A stretch of 64,000 nucleotides of DNA from Micromonospora sp. WMMA1363 (GCF_030345795.1 NZ_JAUALB010000001.1:3588001-3652000); one strand, 5' to 3'; counted from the stretch's first letter, positions 22,791-31,677 are shown. The notes: generated by a model from the letters alone, not told the origin. Program-made: numbers and translations.

Positions 22791-25547
22791 GTGGCGTTTC
22801 CCGCCGACCGGCTGGACGTGACGGTCGAACTCGACGTGGACGGCTGGACGGACATCACGAGCGACGTCCTGTCCAACCGTAGTCAGATCACGATCGGTCG
22901 GGGTCGCATGTCGGAGGGCTCCGAATCGGCGCCCACCACCTGCGACATGGCGATCCGTAACACCACCGGCGACTACAGTCCCCGTAACCCGACGGGGACG
23001 CACTACGGCACTATCGGCCGTAACACGCAGGCGCGGGTGTACACCGGCACCGGGCACCTGGGTGCCGCCGGCGGCGCCAGTACACCGGGGACGTCGCATG
23101 TCGCCCCGTCTGTGACGGCGACCGCAGCAGGGTTGATGATCTCCGCGTGGGTTGCTGATGATCCGCTCAACTACACGATCCCCGGGTCGATGACGGCCGG
23201 ACCATCAGAGACCGACGGCACCTACTCCACGATGGTCACCGCCTACGAGGCGGTGACCGCGGGAGCGACCGGTACCCGCACCGCGACCGCGTCCGCGTCT
23301 CACGGTTACGTGTCGGCGTCCGCTGTCGTGCACGGCTCCTCGATCTCGGTGGAGGAGACGCTGTCGTCCACCAACGACACTTTGGCGGACATCACCCTGA
23401 CCACGGATCCGGGGACGCAGGCCGGCTGGTGGCTGGTGGCGGTGCAATGCTGGGTGACCGCCACCGGCGCTCCTATGCCGGACGCCCCGTACGGCGGGGA
23501 CGGCGGCTGGATCCTCCTCGCCGACTCAGACGTGATCGAGGGCCTGTATGCCGGCTCGACCACCACCTACCTGCATGCCCGGATCTGGGGGCGCAGGGTC
23601 AATTTCGCCGGCGCCCAAACGGTGATATTCGCTGGGATCTCGACGACCGGTGCGGCGGACAACCAGGCCGCCCTGTACGTGCTCAGTGGGGTCAACGACT
23701 GGGGCATTCGGGCCACGGTAGAGGTGCCGGCGTGGCCCATCCGGTGGGACGTCACCGGCAGCGACGTGTGGGTGCCCATCAACGGCGCGGGGATCCTACG
23801 CCGCCTCCAGCAAGGATCGTCACCTCTCAAGTCACCGCTGCGGCGGGCGATTGCCGGAGCCTCGACCGTGCAGAGCCTGCTCCCGGTGGCGTACTGGCCG
23901 CTGGAGGACCAGTCCGGCACGACCAGAGCCGCGTCCGGGCTGCCCGGCGGCGGCACTCTGAGCGCCACCGGTGACATCGCGTGGGCGACGGTCGCCTCCC
24001 CTGGTTCGGCGCCGCTACCGGACTGGTCGCAGGAGACCGGCAGCCTGACCGGAGCGATCAACGGCGTCATGCCCGGCGACGACTGGTGCGTACGCCTCCT
24101 GGTGCAATACACAGGCTCCACCGACTGGGATGTCCTGTCGGTGTACGTCACGGACGGCCTCTATGACGAGATCGCGGTGGAGGTGTCGTCGTCAGGTGTC
24201 GAGGTCACCGGCATCGACCGCTCACCCGAGTCGTCCAGCCTCACCCTCATTTTGGTCGATTTCGGTGACTATTCCGACGGTGAGCCGCACTGGATCGAGG
24301 TGTGGGAGTACGACGCCGGCAGCGGCGACGTCGGCCACGCGCTGTACATCGACGGCAGTCTGGCCGACTCCACCTCCACTTCCGGCACGCCCGGTGTGCC
24401 GGAGCGGCTGCTGGTCCGGTCGAGGTCGGCGGACACCGCCGCCTGCGGGCACGTCGGTGTGTGGCGTGCGCCGCTTGCCGCCACCTGGTCCCTGCTCATT
24501 GAGCAGGCCATCATCGGGCATGTGGGGGAGACGGCGGGCCGCCGGGTTGAGCGGTTGTGCCACGAGGAGGGCATCGCCTGTCACATCGTCGGCGACCCTG
24601 ACGAGTCGGCGGTCATGGGCGTGCAGTCAACGGCCACCCTGCTGGAGCTGCTGCGCCAGTGCGAGGACGCCGACGGGGGGATCCTGTACGAGCCGCGCGA
24701 GGTGCTGGGGCTGGCGTACCGGACGGTGCGGTCCCTGTACAACCAGCCGGTCACCCTCGCCCTCACCTACGGCGCGGATGGCGAGGTCGCGCCGCCGCTG
24801 GAGCCAGTCGACGACGACCGGTATATCTGTAACGACGTCACCGCGTCGCGGTCGGGCGGGTCGTCGCACCAGTACGAGGTGACATCGGGGCCGCTGTCCG
24901 TGGCGGACCCGCCGGATGGTGTCGGCCGCTACGACCACGAGGCGACGCTGCACGTGTCCGCCGACTCCCGGCTACCGTCTCAGGCTTCGTGGCGGGCGCA
25001 CCTGGGCACCTGGGACGAGGCCCGCTACCCCACCATCCGGGTCAATCTGGCCGCGCTCGGCAACGCCGGCAAAACCGCGCTGCTGGCGGACGCCGCCGCC
25101 CTGGACGTCGGAGACCGGCTGACCATCGCCGACCCGCCGGCGTGGCTGCCCCCCGACACCATCGACCAGCACGTGGAGGGGGGCACGGAGACGCTCGCCC
25201 AGTACGTGTGGGATCTGCGTCTGGTGTGCTCCCCGGCCGGCCCCTACCAGGTGGGGGTGTGGGAGACCAGCCTGTACGACACGGGTGGCTGCGAGCTGGC
25301 GTCACCGTATGTGGCGGGCACGGACACGTCGGTGGCGGTGACCACCACCGTCGGGTCGCCGTGGATCGACGGATCGGTGTCGTGGGACTGGGACATCGGC
25401 GGGGCGCAGGTGCGGGTTACCGCGATCTCCGGAACCACCGCATCGCAGACGGCGACGGTCAACGCGGCGACGGTCAACGGCGTCGCCAAGAGCATCCCCG
25501 CGGGCACACCCGTCAGGTTGTGGTCGCCGGGTCGATACGCGTTGTGA
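22791..25547 (+). CDS. Large minor tail protein with LamG-like domain (918 aa)
   Basis: The N-terminus (DRLDVTVELDVDGWTDITSD, then SESAPTTCDMAIRNTTGDYS) is the usual start of actinophage tail-tip proteins. Residues about 85-330 look like an inserted beta-sandwich domain rich in Thr/Ala/Gly. A LamG/concanavalin-like domain starts at LLPVAYWPLEDQSGTTRAAS and runs about 200 residues, including ALYIDGSLADSTSTSG. The rest returns to a tail-hub-like region ending GTPVRLWSPGRYAL. Inserted carbohydrate-binding-like domains suggest receptor contact. GTG 22791 has GGGAGGGG before it. Confidence 0.82.
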   Translation: MAFPADRLDVTVELDVDGWTDITSDVLSNRSQITIGRGRMSEGSESAPTTCDMAIRNTTGDYSPRNPTGTHYGTIGRNTQARVYTGTGHLGAAGGASTPGTSHVAPSVTATAAGLMISAWVADDPLNYTIPGSMTAGPSETDGTYSTMVTAYEAVTAGATGTRTATASASHGYVSASAVVHGSSISVEETLSSTNDTLADITLTTDPGTQAGWWLVAVQCWVTATGAPMPDAPYGGDGGWILLADSDVIEGLYAGSTTTYLHARIWGRRVNFAGAQTVIFAGISTTGAADNQAALYVLSGVNDWGIRATVEVPAWPIRWDVTGSDVWVPINGAGILRRLQQGSSPLKSPLRRAIAGASTVQSLLPVAYWPLEDQSGTTRAASGLPGGGTLSATGDIAWATVASPGSAPLPDWSQETGSLTGAINGVMPGDDWCVRLLVQYTGSTDWDVLSVYVTDGLYDEIAVEVSSSGVEVTGIDRSPESSSLTLILVDFGDYSDGEPHWIEVWEYDAGSGDVGHALYIDGSLADSTSTSGTPGVPERLLVRSRSADTAACGHVGVWRAPLAATWSLLIEQAIIGHVGETAGRRVERLCHEEGIACHIVGDPDESAVMGVQSTATLLELLRQCEDADGGILYEPREVLGLAYRTVRSLYNQPVTLALTYGADGEVAPPLEPVDDDRYICNDVTASRSGGSSHQYEVTSGPLSVADPPDGVGRYDHEATLHVSADSRLPSQASWRAHLGTWDEARYPTIRVNLAALGNAGKTALLADAAALDVGDRLTIADPPAWLPPDTIDQHVEGGTETLAQYVWDLRLVCSPAGPYQVGVWETSLYDTGGCELASPYVAGTDTSVAVTTTVGSPWIDGSVSWDWDIGGAQVRVTAISGTTASQTATVNAATVNGVAKSIPAGTPVRLWSPGRYAL

Positions 25548-25557
25548 GGGAGGGGCT

Positions 25558-26022
25558 ATGCCGCTTGCCGGCGAGGAGATCCTGATAACCGACTTCGAAG
25601 GCGACGTGTACGCGTTGGAGACCGCGAACGACACGACCACATCGACGAGCTATGTTGACGGAACTTTACACGGGGTGGCGTTCGTGCCACCCACCAGCGG
25701 AAGCGTTTGGATCGGGTTCGGCGGACTGGTCGGCAACAACAGCACATCGGAGGGACTCCGCACACTGATGAGCGACTACGTCCGCACCGGCTCCACGATC
25801 GGGTCCGGGACGGATGTACTCACGCCGTCGGACGCACGTGCGATCAAACTGTACAAACAAACCACGAATAGCTCCTACATGTACGCCCAGGCGTCGATAT
25901 GGCACAAGGTCACCGGCCTGACCGCTGGCGCCGACTACAACGTGATCACCCAGTTTCGGGCGGTCAGTGACACCGCGGCGGTTGACGATCGGTGGGTCGC
26001 CGTCATCCCCGCTTTCACATGA
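25558..26022 (+). CDS. Minor tail protein (154 aa)
   Basis: The 154-residue protein (MPLAGEEILITDFEGDVYAL) is beta-rich throughout, with GVAFVPPTSGSVWIGFGGLV and YMYAQASIWHKVTGLTAGAD. The ending ADYNVITQFRAVSDTAAVDD with a final VAVIPAFT resembles the C-terminal domain of actinophage receptor-binding tail proteins. Its stop overlaps the ATG of the next gene. The start is 10 bases after the large tail protein. Confidence 0.7.
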   Translation: MPLAGEEILITDFEGDVYALETANDTTTSTSYVDGTLHGVAFVPPTSGSVWIGFGGLVGNNSTSEGLRTLMSDYVRTGSTIGSGTDVLTPSDARAIKLYKQTTNSSYMYAQASIWHKVTGLTAGADYNVITQFRAVSDTAAVDDRWVAVIPAFT

Positions 26023-26861
26023 CCCGCGCACCCGCCACCCTCCGCGTGGTCCGCGGACTGCTGCTCACGCATCTCGGGTCGCACGGGCTCACCGGCGGCG
26101 AGGTCGGCATCGTCGCCGACGGCAACCACCGGGGCGGCTACCACTGCGGTGAGGATCGCGTGATCTCCGGCGACTACTCGGTGGTGGAGTCGCCGCGGGA
26201 CCGGGCCGGGCTGACCCTCGACGCCGCCGGCCTGGACGTCGGCATGTTCGAGGTCCGCGCTAGCGGCCACGACCTGCGCAGCTTCTCCACCTGGTGCGTC
26301 CGCCAGTGCGCCGCGAACGCCCCGGACACCCGCGACATCCGCGAAATCATCTACAGCCCGGACGGGCGGACAGTGCGCCGCTGGGACCGGCTCCGACGCC
26401 GCGCCACCGGGGACCTGTCGCACCTCTACCACACGCACTTCTCCTTCCACCGGGACGCGATCAAGGCGGGTCGGGACCAGACTCCGCTGTTCCGCCGCTA
26501 CCTCACCACCATCGGCCTGCTGGAGGACGCTATGGCCCTGTCCGCCGAAGACCTCGACAAGGTGCGGTCAGCGACCGCCAGGGGCATCTACGACGCCCTG
26601 TGGGTGGCCGCCCAAGGCCAGCCCTACCGCGACCTCGCCTACACCGGGCCCGGTTCCATTGGCAAGGCCATCCGGACCAACCTGCAGGCGCTGACCGTCG
26701 CACCGGTGCTGGCCGCGCTCGCCGCGAAGGACCTGGTGAGCGAGGAGGAGGTGGTTGCGGGGATCCTCGCCGCTCTCACCCCGGAGGCGATCGCCTCGGC
26801 GATCCCGGACGACCTGGCCGGGCAGGTCGCGGACGAGCTGGCCCGCCGCCTGGCGGAGTAG
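26019..26861 (+). CDS. Peptidase-like phage protein, possible endolysin or tail peptidase
   Basis: The 280-residue protein has an N-terminal domain of about 165 residues with GGYHCGEDRV, a downstream DYS, and the end motif SHLYHTHFSFHRD. A His, an Asp and a final H-x-H in this order resemble the zinc ligands of Hedgehog/DD-peptidase-like cell-wall enzymes. The C-terminal part is helical (LEDAMALSAEDLDKVRSATA, AALTPEAIASAIPDDLAGQV). It lies between tail and holin-like genes where an endolysin is expected, and no other lysin is visible. The zinc-site reading is mine and needs checking. Confidence 0.55.
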   Translation: MTRAPATLRVVRGLLLTHLGSHGLTGGEVGIVADGNHRGGYHCGEDRVISGDYSVVESPRDRAGLTLDAAGLDVGMFEVRASGHDLRSFSTWCVRQCAANAPDTRDIREIIYSPDGRTVRRWDRLRRRATGDLSHLYHTHFSFHRDAIKAGRDQTPLFRRYLTTIGLLEDAMALSAEDLDKVRSATARGIYDALWVAAQGQPYRDLAYTGPGSIGKAIRTNLQALTVAPVLAALAAKDLVSEEEVVAGILAALTPEAIASAIPDDLAGQVADELARRLAE

Positions 26862-26865
26862 CGGT

Positions 26866-27171
26866 GTGGCACTGGAGCACCTGCTGTACGCCGCCGGGGC
26901 CATCGCCGTCATCGGGGCCGCGGCCGAAGTGCTACGCCGGACGGTGGGCTGGATGATCCGGACCGTGCGAAAACTCTCCCGGCTCGCCGACGACCTCCTC
27001 GGGGAGCCGCCAAGCCCCGAGTACCCGGAGGGCCGGCCGGGATTGATGGGGCGCCTCGCCCGTATCGAGTCCCGCCTGGACGCGCTTGAGGAACTGCGTC
27101 CGGACGGCGGCCGGTCGATCAAGGATCAGGTGGGGCGGATCGCGCAGGCCACCGGCGCCGACAAAAACTAG
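26866..27171 (+). CDS. DUF2746-like small membrane protein (101 aa)
   Basis: The protein starts with one transmembrane helix (EHLLYAAGAIAVIGAAAEVL), followed by a basic helix and the segment SPEYPEGRPGLMGRLARIES, RLDALEELRPDGGRSIKDQV, GRIAQATGAD. The PGLMGRLARIE...G-SIKD pattern is that of DUF2746, small membrane proteins near lysis genes of actinophages, often called holin-like. GTG start five bases after the previous stop. Confidence 0.72.
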   Translation: MALEHLLYAAGAIAVIGAAAEVLRRTVGWMIRTVRKLSRLADDLLGEPPSPEYPEGRPGLMGRLARIESRLDALEELRPDGGRSIKDQVGRIAQATGADKN

Positions 27172-27186
27172 GGAGGGGCCCGTCCG

Positions 27187-27996
27187 ATGCCGCTACCGGC
27201 CAGCGTCACCACCGTCCCCGTCCACATCGAGATCCTCGACATCAACGGTGACCCAACCTCCGGTTTCGTGGAGTTCGTGGTCCCGCAGGCCCTACACGAA
27301 ACCGTCACCGACACCGTCCTCGGCCCCGGCCGATACATCGCCACCCTCGACACCGCCGGAGAGGCGACCATCAACCTGCCCGCCACCGACGACACAGACG
27401 TCGTCCCCCAGGGCTGGACCTACGAGGTACGCGTCAACACGTTGGCGTGGCAGACCCGTTTCCACGTCGCCGTCCCGGTCGCCACCGTCGGCACACTCGA
27501 GTTCTCCGACCTCATCCCCGGCACGGCGGTCAGCGACGGCAGTGTCTACCTGCCGCTGACCGGCGGCGTCCTCTCCGGTGACCTCACCGTGTCCGGTGAC
27601 CTCACCGTCACCGGCACGGCCAGCATCGGCGGCGCCGGAGTGGACAGCGTCAACGGCCGCACCGGTGACGTCACCCTCACCGCCGACGACGTTGACCTCG
27701 GCGACGTCGACAACACCAGCGACCTGGCCAAACCGGTCAGCACCGCCACTCAAACGGCGTTGGACGGCAAAGCCGACACCGGGCACACGCACAGCGGCGG
27801 GGTGAGTATCACCCGGGCGTATGTCACCTCGGGCAACGTCACCCCACAGGACACGTCGGAGGCGTGGCAGCAGCTGACGGGTGGCCCCACACTCACCGTA
27901 CCGGCGGCGGAGGGCGACGAGATCGAACTGGCCGTCTCGTGTATGACTGACGGCAGCGTTTCGACCACATTTTTTGACTTGGCCGTGGTGTGGGGT
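27187..27996 (+). pseudogene. 5' part of a tail fibre protein, cut by an IS3-family element
   Basis: The 270-residue fragment starts PLPASVTTVPVHIEILDING and contains collagen-free fibre features. These include the repeat VLSGDLTVSGDLTVTG, the trimerisation-like motif VDSVNGRTGDVTLTADDVDL and GDVDNTSDLAKPVSTATQ, both widespread in phage fibres. It then reads HTHSGGVSITRAYVTSGNVT. Its present stop at 27997-27999 is the first three bases of the IS. The reading phase is kept in the fragment beyond the IS, so one fibre gene was split. Confidence 0.85.
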
Positions 27997-28032
27997 TGAC
28001 CCGGTTTGACGGACAGGGTCGGTAAGTTGATC

Positions 28033-28929
28033 TCACGCTACCTTGCTCGTTGGCCTGCGGGAATAGGCCGTCGCCTCATACTCGGCCGGGCTCATGTAGT
28101 CCAGGGTGGAATGGCGGCGGCGGGTGTTGTACCACCCCTCGATCCACTCGAAGATCGCCGCACGGGCGGCGGCCCGGGTCGGCCACGCCCTCCGGTCGAG
28201 CAGTTCGGTCTTGATCGTGGCGAAGAACGACTCCGCGACGGCGTTGTCCCAGCACTGACCCCGCCCACCGACCGACAACCGCACCCCGTTGCGGTCGGCC
28301 AGCCGGGCGTACTGCGCACTCGTGTACTGGCAACCCCGGTCGCTGTGGAAGATCACCGGCCCGGTCGGGCGTCGGACGGCGATCGCGTTGGACAACGCCT
28401 GAGCGGGCAGATCGGTCCGTAGGTGGTCGGCGGTCGCCCAGCCCACAACCCGGCGTGAGGCGATGTCGATGACGGTGGCGAGGTACAGCCAGCCCTCCCA
28501 CGTGTGGATGTAGGTGATGTCGCCGCACCAGCGGGTGTCGACCCGGCCGGCGGCGACGTCGAAGTCCCGGCGGATCAGGTCCGCCGACAACGCCGCCCCC
28601 GGGTCGGGCACGGTCGTGGTGCGCCACCGCTTCGGCGTGCGGCCGCACAACCCGGCGCCCCGCATCAGCCGGGCGACCCGCTTGCCGGAGTGCCGCCGCC
28701 CCTGGGCGGCGAGTTCGGCGCGGACCCGGGGTGCGCCGTAGGTGCCGGCCGAGTCGGCGTGGATCTGCGCGATGCGGGCGGCGAGGTCTGCGTCGTCGCG
28801 TTCCCGCCGCGACGGCCCGGCACGGTGCTGGTAGTAGGCGGACCGGGAGACCTCCAGCAGCTCACAGGAACGCTTCACGTTCCCGTCGGGCCGCGCCTTC
28901 TCCGCCTCGATGAACGGGTACACGTTCAC
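28033..28929 (-). CDS. IS3-family transposase OrfB (integrase catalytic domain)
   Basis: The 298-residue product has an HTH_21 region (VNVYPFIEAEKARPDGNVKR, SCELLEVSRSAYYQHRAG) and an rve integrase core. The core Asp residues are in WCGDITYIHTWEGWLYLATV and IFHSDRGCQYTS, with the Glu in AVAESFFATIKTELL. The GTG at 28929 overlaps the OrfA stop (GTGA). OrfB lies in the -1 frame relative to OrfA, as usual for IS3, so a fused OrfAB could also form. Confidence 0.9.
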   Translation of the reverse strand: MNVYPFIEAEKARPDGNVKRSCELLEVSRSAYYQHRAGPSRRERDDADLAARIAQIHADSAGTYGAPRVRAELAAQGRRHSGKRVARLMRGAGLCGRTPKRWRTTTVPDPGAALSADLIRRDFDVAAGRVDTRWCGDITYIHTWEGWLYLATVIDIASRRVVGWATADHLRTDLPAQALSNAIAVRRPTGPVIFHSDRGCQYTSAQYARLADRNGVRLSVGGRGQCWDNAVAESFFATIKTELLDRRAWPTRAAARAAIFEWIEGWYNTRRRHSTLDYMSPAEYEATAYSRRPTSKVA

Positions 28930-29237
28930 CGGGTCTCCCTCACGAAGAAAGCCGTGGCCCGTTTCAGGATGTCGACGTCCTCGCGGAGCCGGCGGTTCTC
29001 CCGCCGCAGCCGCGCCAGCTCGTCGCGCTCGTCGCTGGTCAACCCGTCGCTGCGGGTGCCGGCGTCGATGTCGGCCTGCCTGACCCACTCACGGACCGCG
29101 GTCTCGGTCAGGTCGAAGTCCCTCACGACCTGCGCCACCGATCGGTCACCCCGCCGGCACACCTCGACGATCTCCGCCTTGAACTCCGGCGTGAACGCTC
29201 TGCGCGGCCGGCGTGGTTTCTTGCCCATGCCTTCCAT
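28926..29237 (-). CDS. IS3-family transposase OrfA (HTH_Tnp_1)
   Basis: The product reads MEGMGKKPRRPRRAFTPEFK, AEIVEVCRRGDRSVAQVVRD and FDLTETAVREWVRQADID, a classic HTH_Tnp_1 domain, followed by a leucine-zipper helix (RDELARLRRENRRLREDVDI). It binds the terminal repeats. The ATG at 29237 is chosen; nearby ATGs at 29246 and 29228 are alternatives. Confidence 0.88.
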   Translation of the reverse strand: MEGMGKKPRRPRRAFTPEFKAEIVEVCRRGDRSVAQVVRDFDLTETAVREWVRQADIDAGTRSDGLTSDERDELARLRRENRRLREDVDILKRATAFFVRETR

Positions 29238-29300
29238 GATGAACATCCTCCCGAGGAGCACACAGCCCCTCTGAGCTGGGATGTCCGTCAAACCGGGTCA

Positions 29301-29562
29301 GGCCCAGGTGGTGTCCAGTTCCCTCGTCCGGTTCGCATCGACTGGTGGGGCGACACCAGCGGTGGAGGGCGACCCGTCGCTGTATCCGTCACCCAACACG
29401 TACCGCACCTCCGGAACACATTTCGGGTTCACGGTGGCTGCCGGCGACTTGGACGGCGGGAACGTGGTGTTCTGCTTCGCGACCAAGACCAGTTCGGCGG
29501 CTGGGACCCTGTTCGCCAACTCATCCTTCCCGCTCCGCTGGCGGGCGATGGTGATCTCCTGA
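29301..29562 (+). pseudogene. 3' part of the tail fibre gene
   Basis: The right flank of the IS continues a fibre-like sequence: VVSSSLVRFASTGGATPAVE, GDPSLYPSPNTYRTSGTHFG and FTVAAGDLDGGNVVFCFATK, ending SFPLRWRAMVIS. Both flanks can be joined in frame if a four-base duplication is removed. A spurious start exists inside the IS end (29281), giving a 93-codon frame, but this would lack the fibre stem. Confidence 0.8.
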
Positions 29563-29609
29563 CGGAGTTCGGCAGCCGCCCCTGCCGCCGATCGCACCAC
29601 CAAGTTTTC

Positions 29610-29632
29610 AGCCCGCCGAAACCCGGCGGGCT
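29610..29632 (+). terminator. Terminator-like hairpin after the tail fibre gene
   Basis: AGCCCGCCG (29610-29618) pairs with CGGCGGGCT (29624-29632), a 9-bp G+C-rich stem with a five-base loop, followed by TCTCGCTGC. It follows the fibre stop by about 50 bases. Confidence 0.6.
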
Positions 29633-29727
29633 TCTCGCTGCCCTGGCCCGGTCCGTGGGGACGGAGACCGGGCCAGGGTCCATCCGTTCCCACCGTTCCG
29701 GCGAGAAGCCTGAGGAGGGCACCCCTG

Positions 29728-29749
29728 ATGTTGCACGACTATCTGATCT
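29728..29749 (+). pseudogene. First codons of the holin gene, left of the ISKra4-family element
   Basis: Behind GAGGAGGG an ATG at 29728 opens MLHDYLI before the insertion. The nine bases ATCTGATCT (29741-29749) are repeated at the right end of the IS. Joining to 31417 restores an 84-residue frame MLHDYLISLIRTAVPVAVGA, which matches actinophage holins. Confidence 0.85.
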
Positions 29750-31407
29750 GGGTGCGGCTCTGGTGAGGTGCGGCGACACGCTGTGTGGCCTGGGGATGTG
29801 TTACTGGTTGTGATGGTGAAAGGGATCCTCCCGCTATGTTCGTCGGTTGCGAGACACGAACATCAGCAAAGAGGGAGCCCGGTGCAAGAGTACGCATCCG
29901 AGACGGCGGACGATGCTTTCGCCGGCTCATCCGTGCGGTTCGGCGCGATGGTGGACTTCCTGTCCGGTGAGCATGCGGCGGGGATGACTCACGCCGAACT
30001 GGAGGAGCGGCTGCATACCGATGGCATGCGGTTGCTGTGTCAGTTGTTGCAGGACAGTCTGGATCTTCGTGCCAGTCGGGAGGAACGGCTCGACGAGGTG
30101 ACCGACGCCGATAGCCATCTGCGGGGGTGGGCCGAGCGGGGGCGGCAGCGGACGCTGGCCACCCGGTTCGGTGAGGTGGTGGTGACGCGTATCGCCTACC
30201 GGGCGCGGGCGCGGGCCGATCTGAACCCGGCGGACGCGGTGTTGAACCTGCCCGTGGAGAAGCACTCGCATGGACTGCGCCGGTTGGCCGCGGCCGAGGC
30301 GGCCCGCGGCTCGTTCACCGACGCGGCGGCCGCGATTGAGCGGGCCACCACGGTGCGTATCGGGAAACGGCAGGTCGAGGCGTTGGCCGCCGCAGCGGCG
30401 ATAGATGTGGATGCCTTCTACACCGCCCACGCCCCGGACTGGTCGGCCGATGATGATGTGCTGGCGTTGTCCTTCGACGCCAAAGGGGTGGTGATGCGCC
30501 CCGACGGGCTCCGCGCGGGCACCGCCAAGGCCGCGGTCAGCCAGAAACTGGCCGGCCGCCGGTCCAAGGGCGAGAAACGCAACCGCAAGCGGATGTGCGA
30601 GGTCGCCGCGGTCTTCGACGTGACCGGCAAGCCGCGCACCATCGCCGACATCCTGCCCGAGGACCCCGAAGCGGCCCAAACTGCTACCCCGGCGCCGGTC
30701 ACCTCCGGCAAGTGGCTGCACGCCAGCGTGACCGACGACGCCGCGGCGGTGATCGCCGCCGGGTTCGCCGAGGCCGACCGCCGCGACCCCGACCACGCTC
30801 GGACCTGGATCGCCCTGGTCGACGGCAACACCCACCAGATCGACCGGATCCACGCCGAGGCCAAAACCCGCAAGATCACCTTGCCGGTTGTTGTGGACTT
30901 CATCCACGTCATCGAGTACCTCTGGAAGGCCACCTGGTGTTTCCACCCGGAGGGCGACCCGAACGCCGAACGGTGGGTCCGCGCCCAGGCCCGGCAGGTG
31001 TTGGCCGGACGGGCCGGCATAGTCGCCGCAGCCATCCGACGCAAGGCCACCTACCACGGCCTGGACCCCGGCAAACGCAAACCCGCCGATGTCGCCGCCG
31101 CCTACCTGCTGGCCAAAAAACCGTACCTGGACTACCCGACCGCGCTGGCCAACGGGTGGCCGATCGCCACCGGGGTGATCGAAGGCGCCTGCCGCCACCT
31201 GGTCAAAGATCGTATGGACGTCACCGGCGCTCGCTGGGGCCTCGACGGCGCCGAAGCAATCCTCAAACTCCGCACCCTGATCAGCAACGGCGACTTCGAC
31301 CAGTACTGGACCTGGCACCTGGCCCAGGAACAACAACGCATCCACAACAGCCGCTACCTCGGCGGTGCCATCCCACAATAGACGATCACCTCAGAGGAGC
31401 CGCACCC
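29750..31407 (+). mobile_element. ISKra4-family insertion sequence (1658 bp)
   Basis: The left end starts GGGTGCGGCTC at 29750 and the right end finishes with its complement GAGCCGCACCC at 31397-31407; inner bases (TGGTGAG against CTCTGAG) pair imperfectly. A perfect 9-bp direct repeat ATCTGATCT flanks it (29741-29749 and 31408-31416). One transposase gene fills the element. Confidence 0.92.
29882..31381 (+). CDS. ISKra4-family transposase
   Basis: The 499-residue protein has the ISKra4 pattern: RRLAAAEAARGSFTDAAAAI, then DVLALSFDAKGVVMRPDGLR with the first catalytic Asp, WIALVDGNTHQIDRIHAEAK with the second, and GWPIATGVIEGACRHLVKDR, MDVTGARWGLDGAEAILKLR with the Glu. The GTG at 29882 lies behind GAGGGA; an earlier start would add a region without family similarity. 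The gene is uninterrupted, so the element may be active. Confidence 0.88.
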   Translation: MQEYASETADDAFAGSSVRFGAMVDFLSGEHAAGMTHAELEERLHTDGMRLLCQLLQDSLDLRASREERLDEVTDADSHLRGWAERGRQRTLATRFGEVVVTRIAYRARARADLNPADAVLNLPVEKHSHGLRRLAAAEAARGSFTDAAAAIERATTVRIGKRQVEALAAAAAIDVDAFYTAHAPDWSADDDVLALSFDAKGVVMRPDGLRAGTAKAAVSQKLAGRRSKGEKRNRKRMCEVAAVFDVTGKPRTIADILPEDPEAAQTATPAPVTSGKWLHASVTDDAAAVIAAGFAEADRRDPDHARTWIALVDGNTHQIDRIHAEAKTRKITLPVVVDFIHVIEYLWKATWCFHPEGDPNAERWVRAQARQVLAGRAGIVAAAIRRKATYHGLDPGKRKPADVAAAYLLAKKPYLDYPTALANGWPIATGVIEGACRHLVKDRMDVTGARWGLDGAEAILKLRTLISNGDFDQYWTWHLAQEQQRIHNSRYLGGAIPQ

Positions 31408-31416
31408 ATCTGATCT

Positions 31417-31649
31417 CCCTGATCCGCACCGCCGTGCCCGTCGCCGTCGGCGCCCTGCTCGCCTGGCTGGCCTCCCGGGCCGGGATTGTCCTCGACGAGG
31501 GTTCGTCGACCGCGCTGACCGCCGGGGTGGTCGCCGCGGCCGTAGCTGTCTACTACGCCCTCGTCCGCGCCCTGGAGTCCCGGTGGCCCTGGTTCGGTGT
31601 CCTCCTCGGTAAGCCGGCCGCACCGTCGTACGAGGTGACCAGCCGGTAG
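31417..31649 (+). pseudogene. Main part of a phage holin gene, cut by the ISKra4-family element
   Basis: The fragment reads SLIRTAVPVAVGALLAWLAS, then TALTAGVVAAAVAVYYALVR and ALESRWPWFGVLLGKPAAPS. Two transmembrane helices followed by a YYALVRALE segment and a LLGKP tail are typical of actinophage holins, which open the membrane at lysis. The IS separates it from its ribosome site and first seven codons, so it should be silent. Confidence 0.85.
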
Positions 31650-31677
31650 GCACCAGCGCCCGGCCTCGACCAACAAC

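Larger units (their letters stand above)
27997..29300 (-). mobile_element. IS3-family insertion sequence (1304 bp)
   Basis: Perfect 19-bp terminal inverted repeats TGACCCGGTTTGACGGACA lie at 27997-28015 and, inverted, at 29282-29300. Inside are the two overlapping transposase frames on the minus strand. Ends beginning TGA are common in IS3 elements. I could not find a clean target duplication: the flanks are GGGT on the left and GGCC on the right, although the reading phase of the split gene fits a four-base duplication. Confidence 0.92.
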
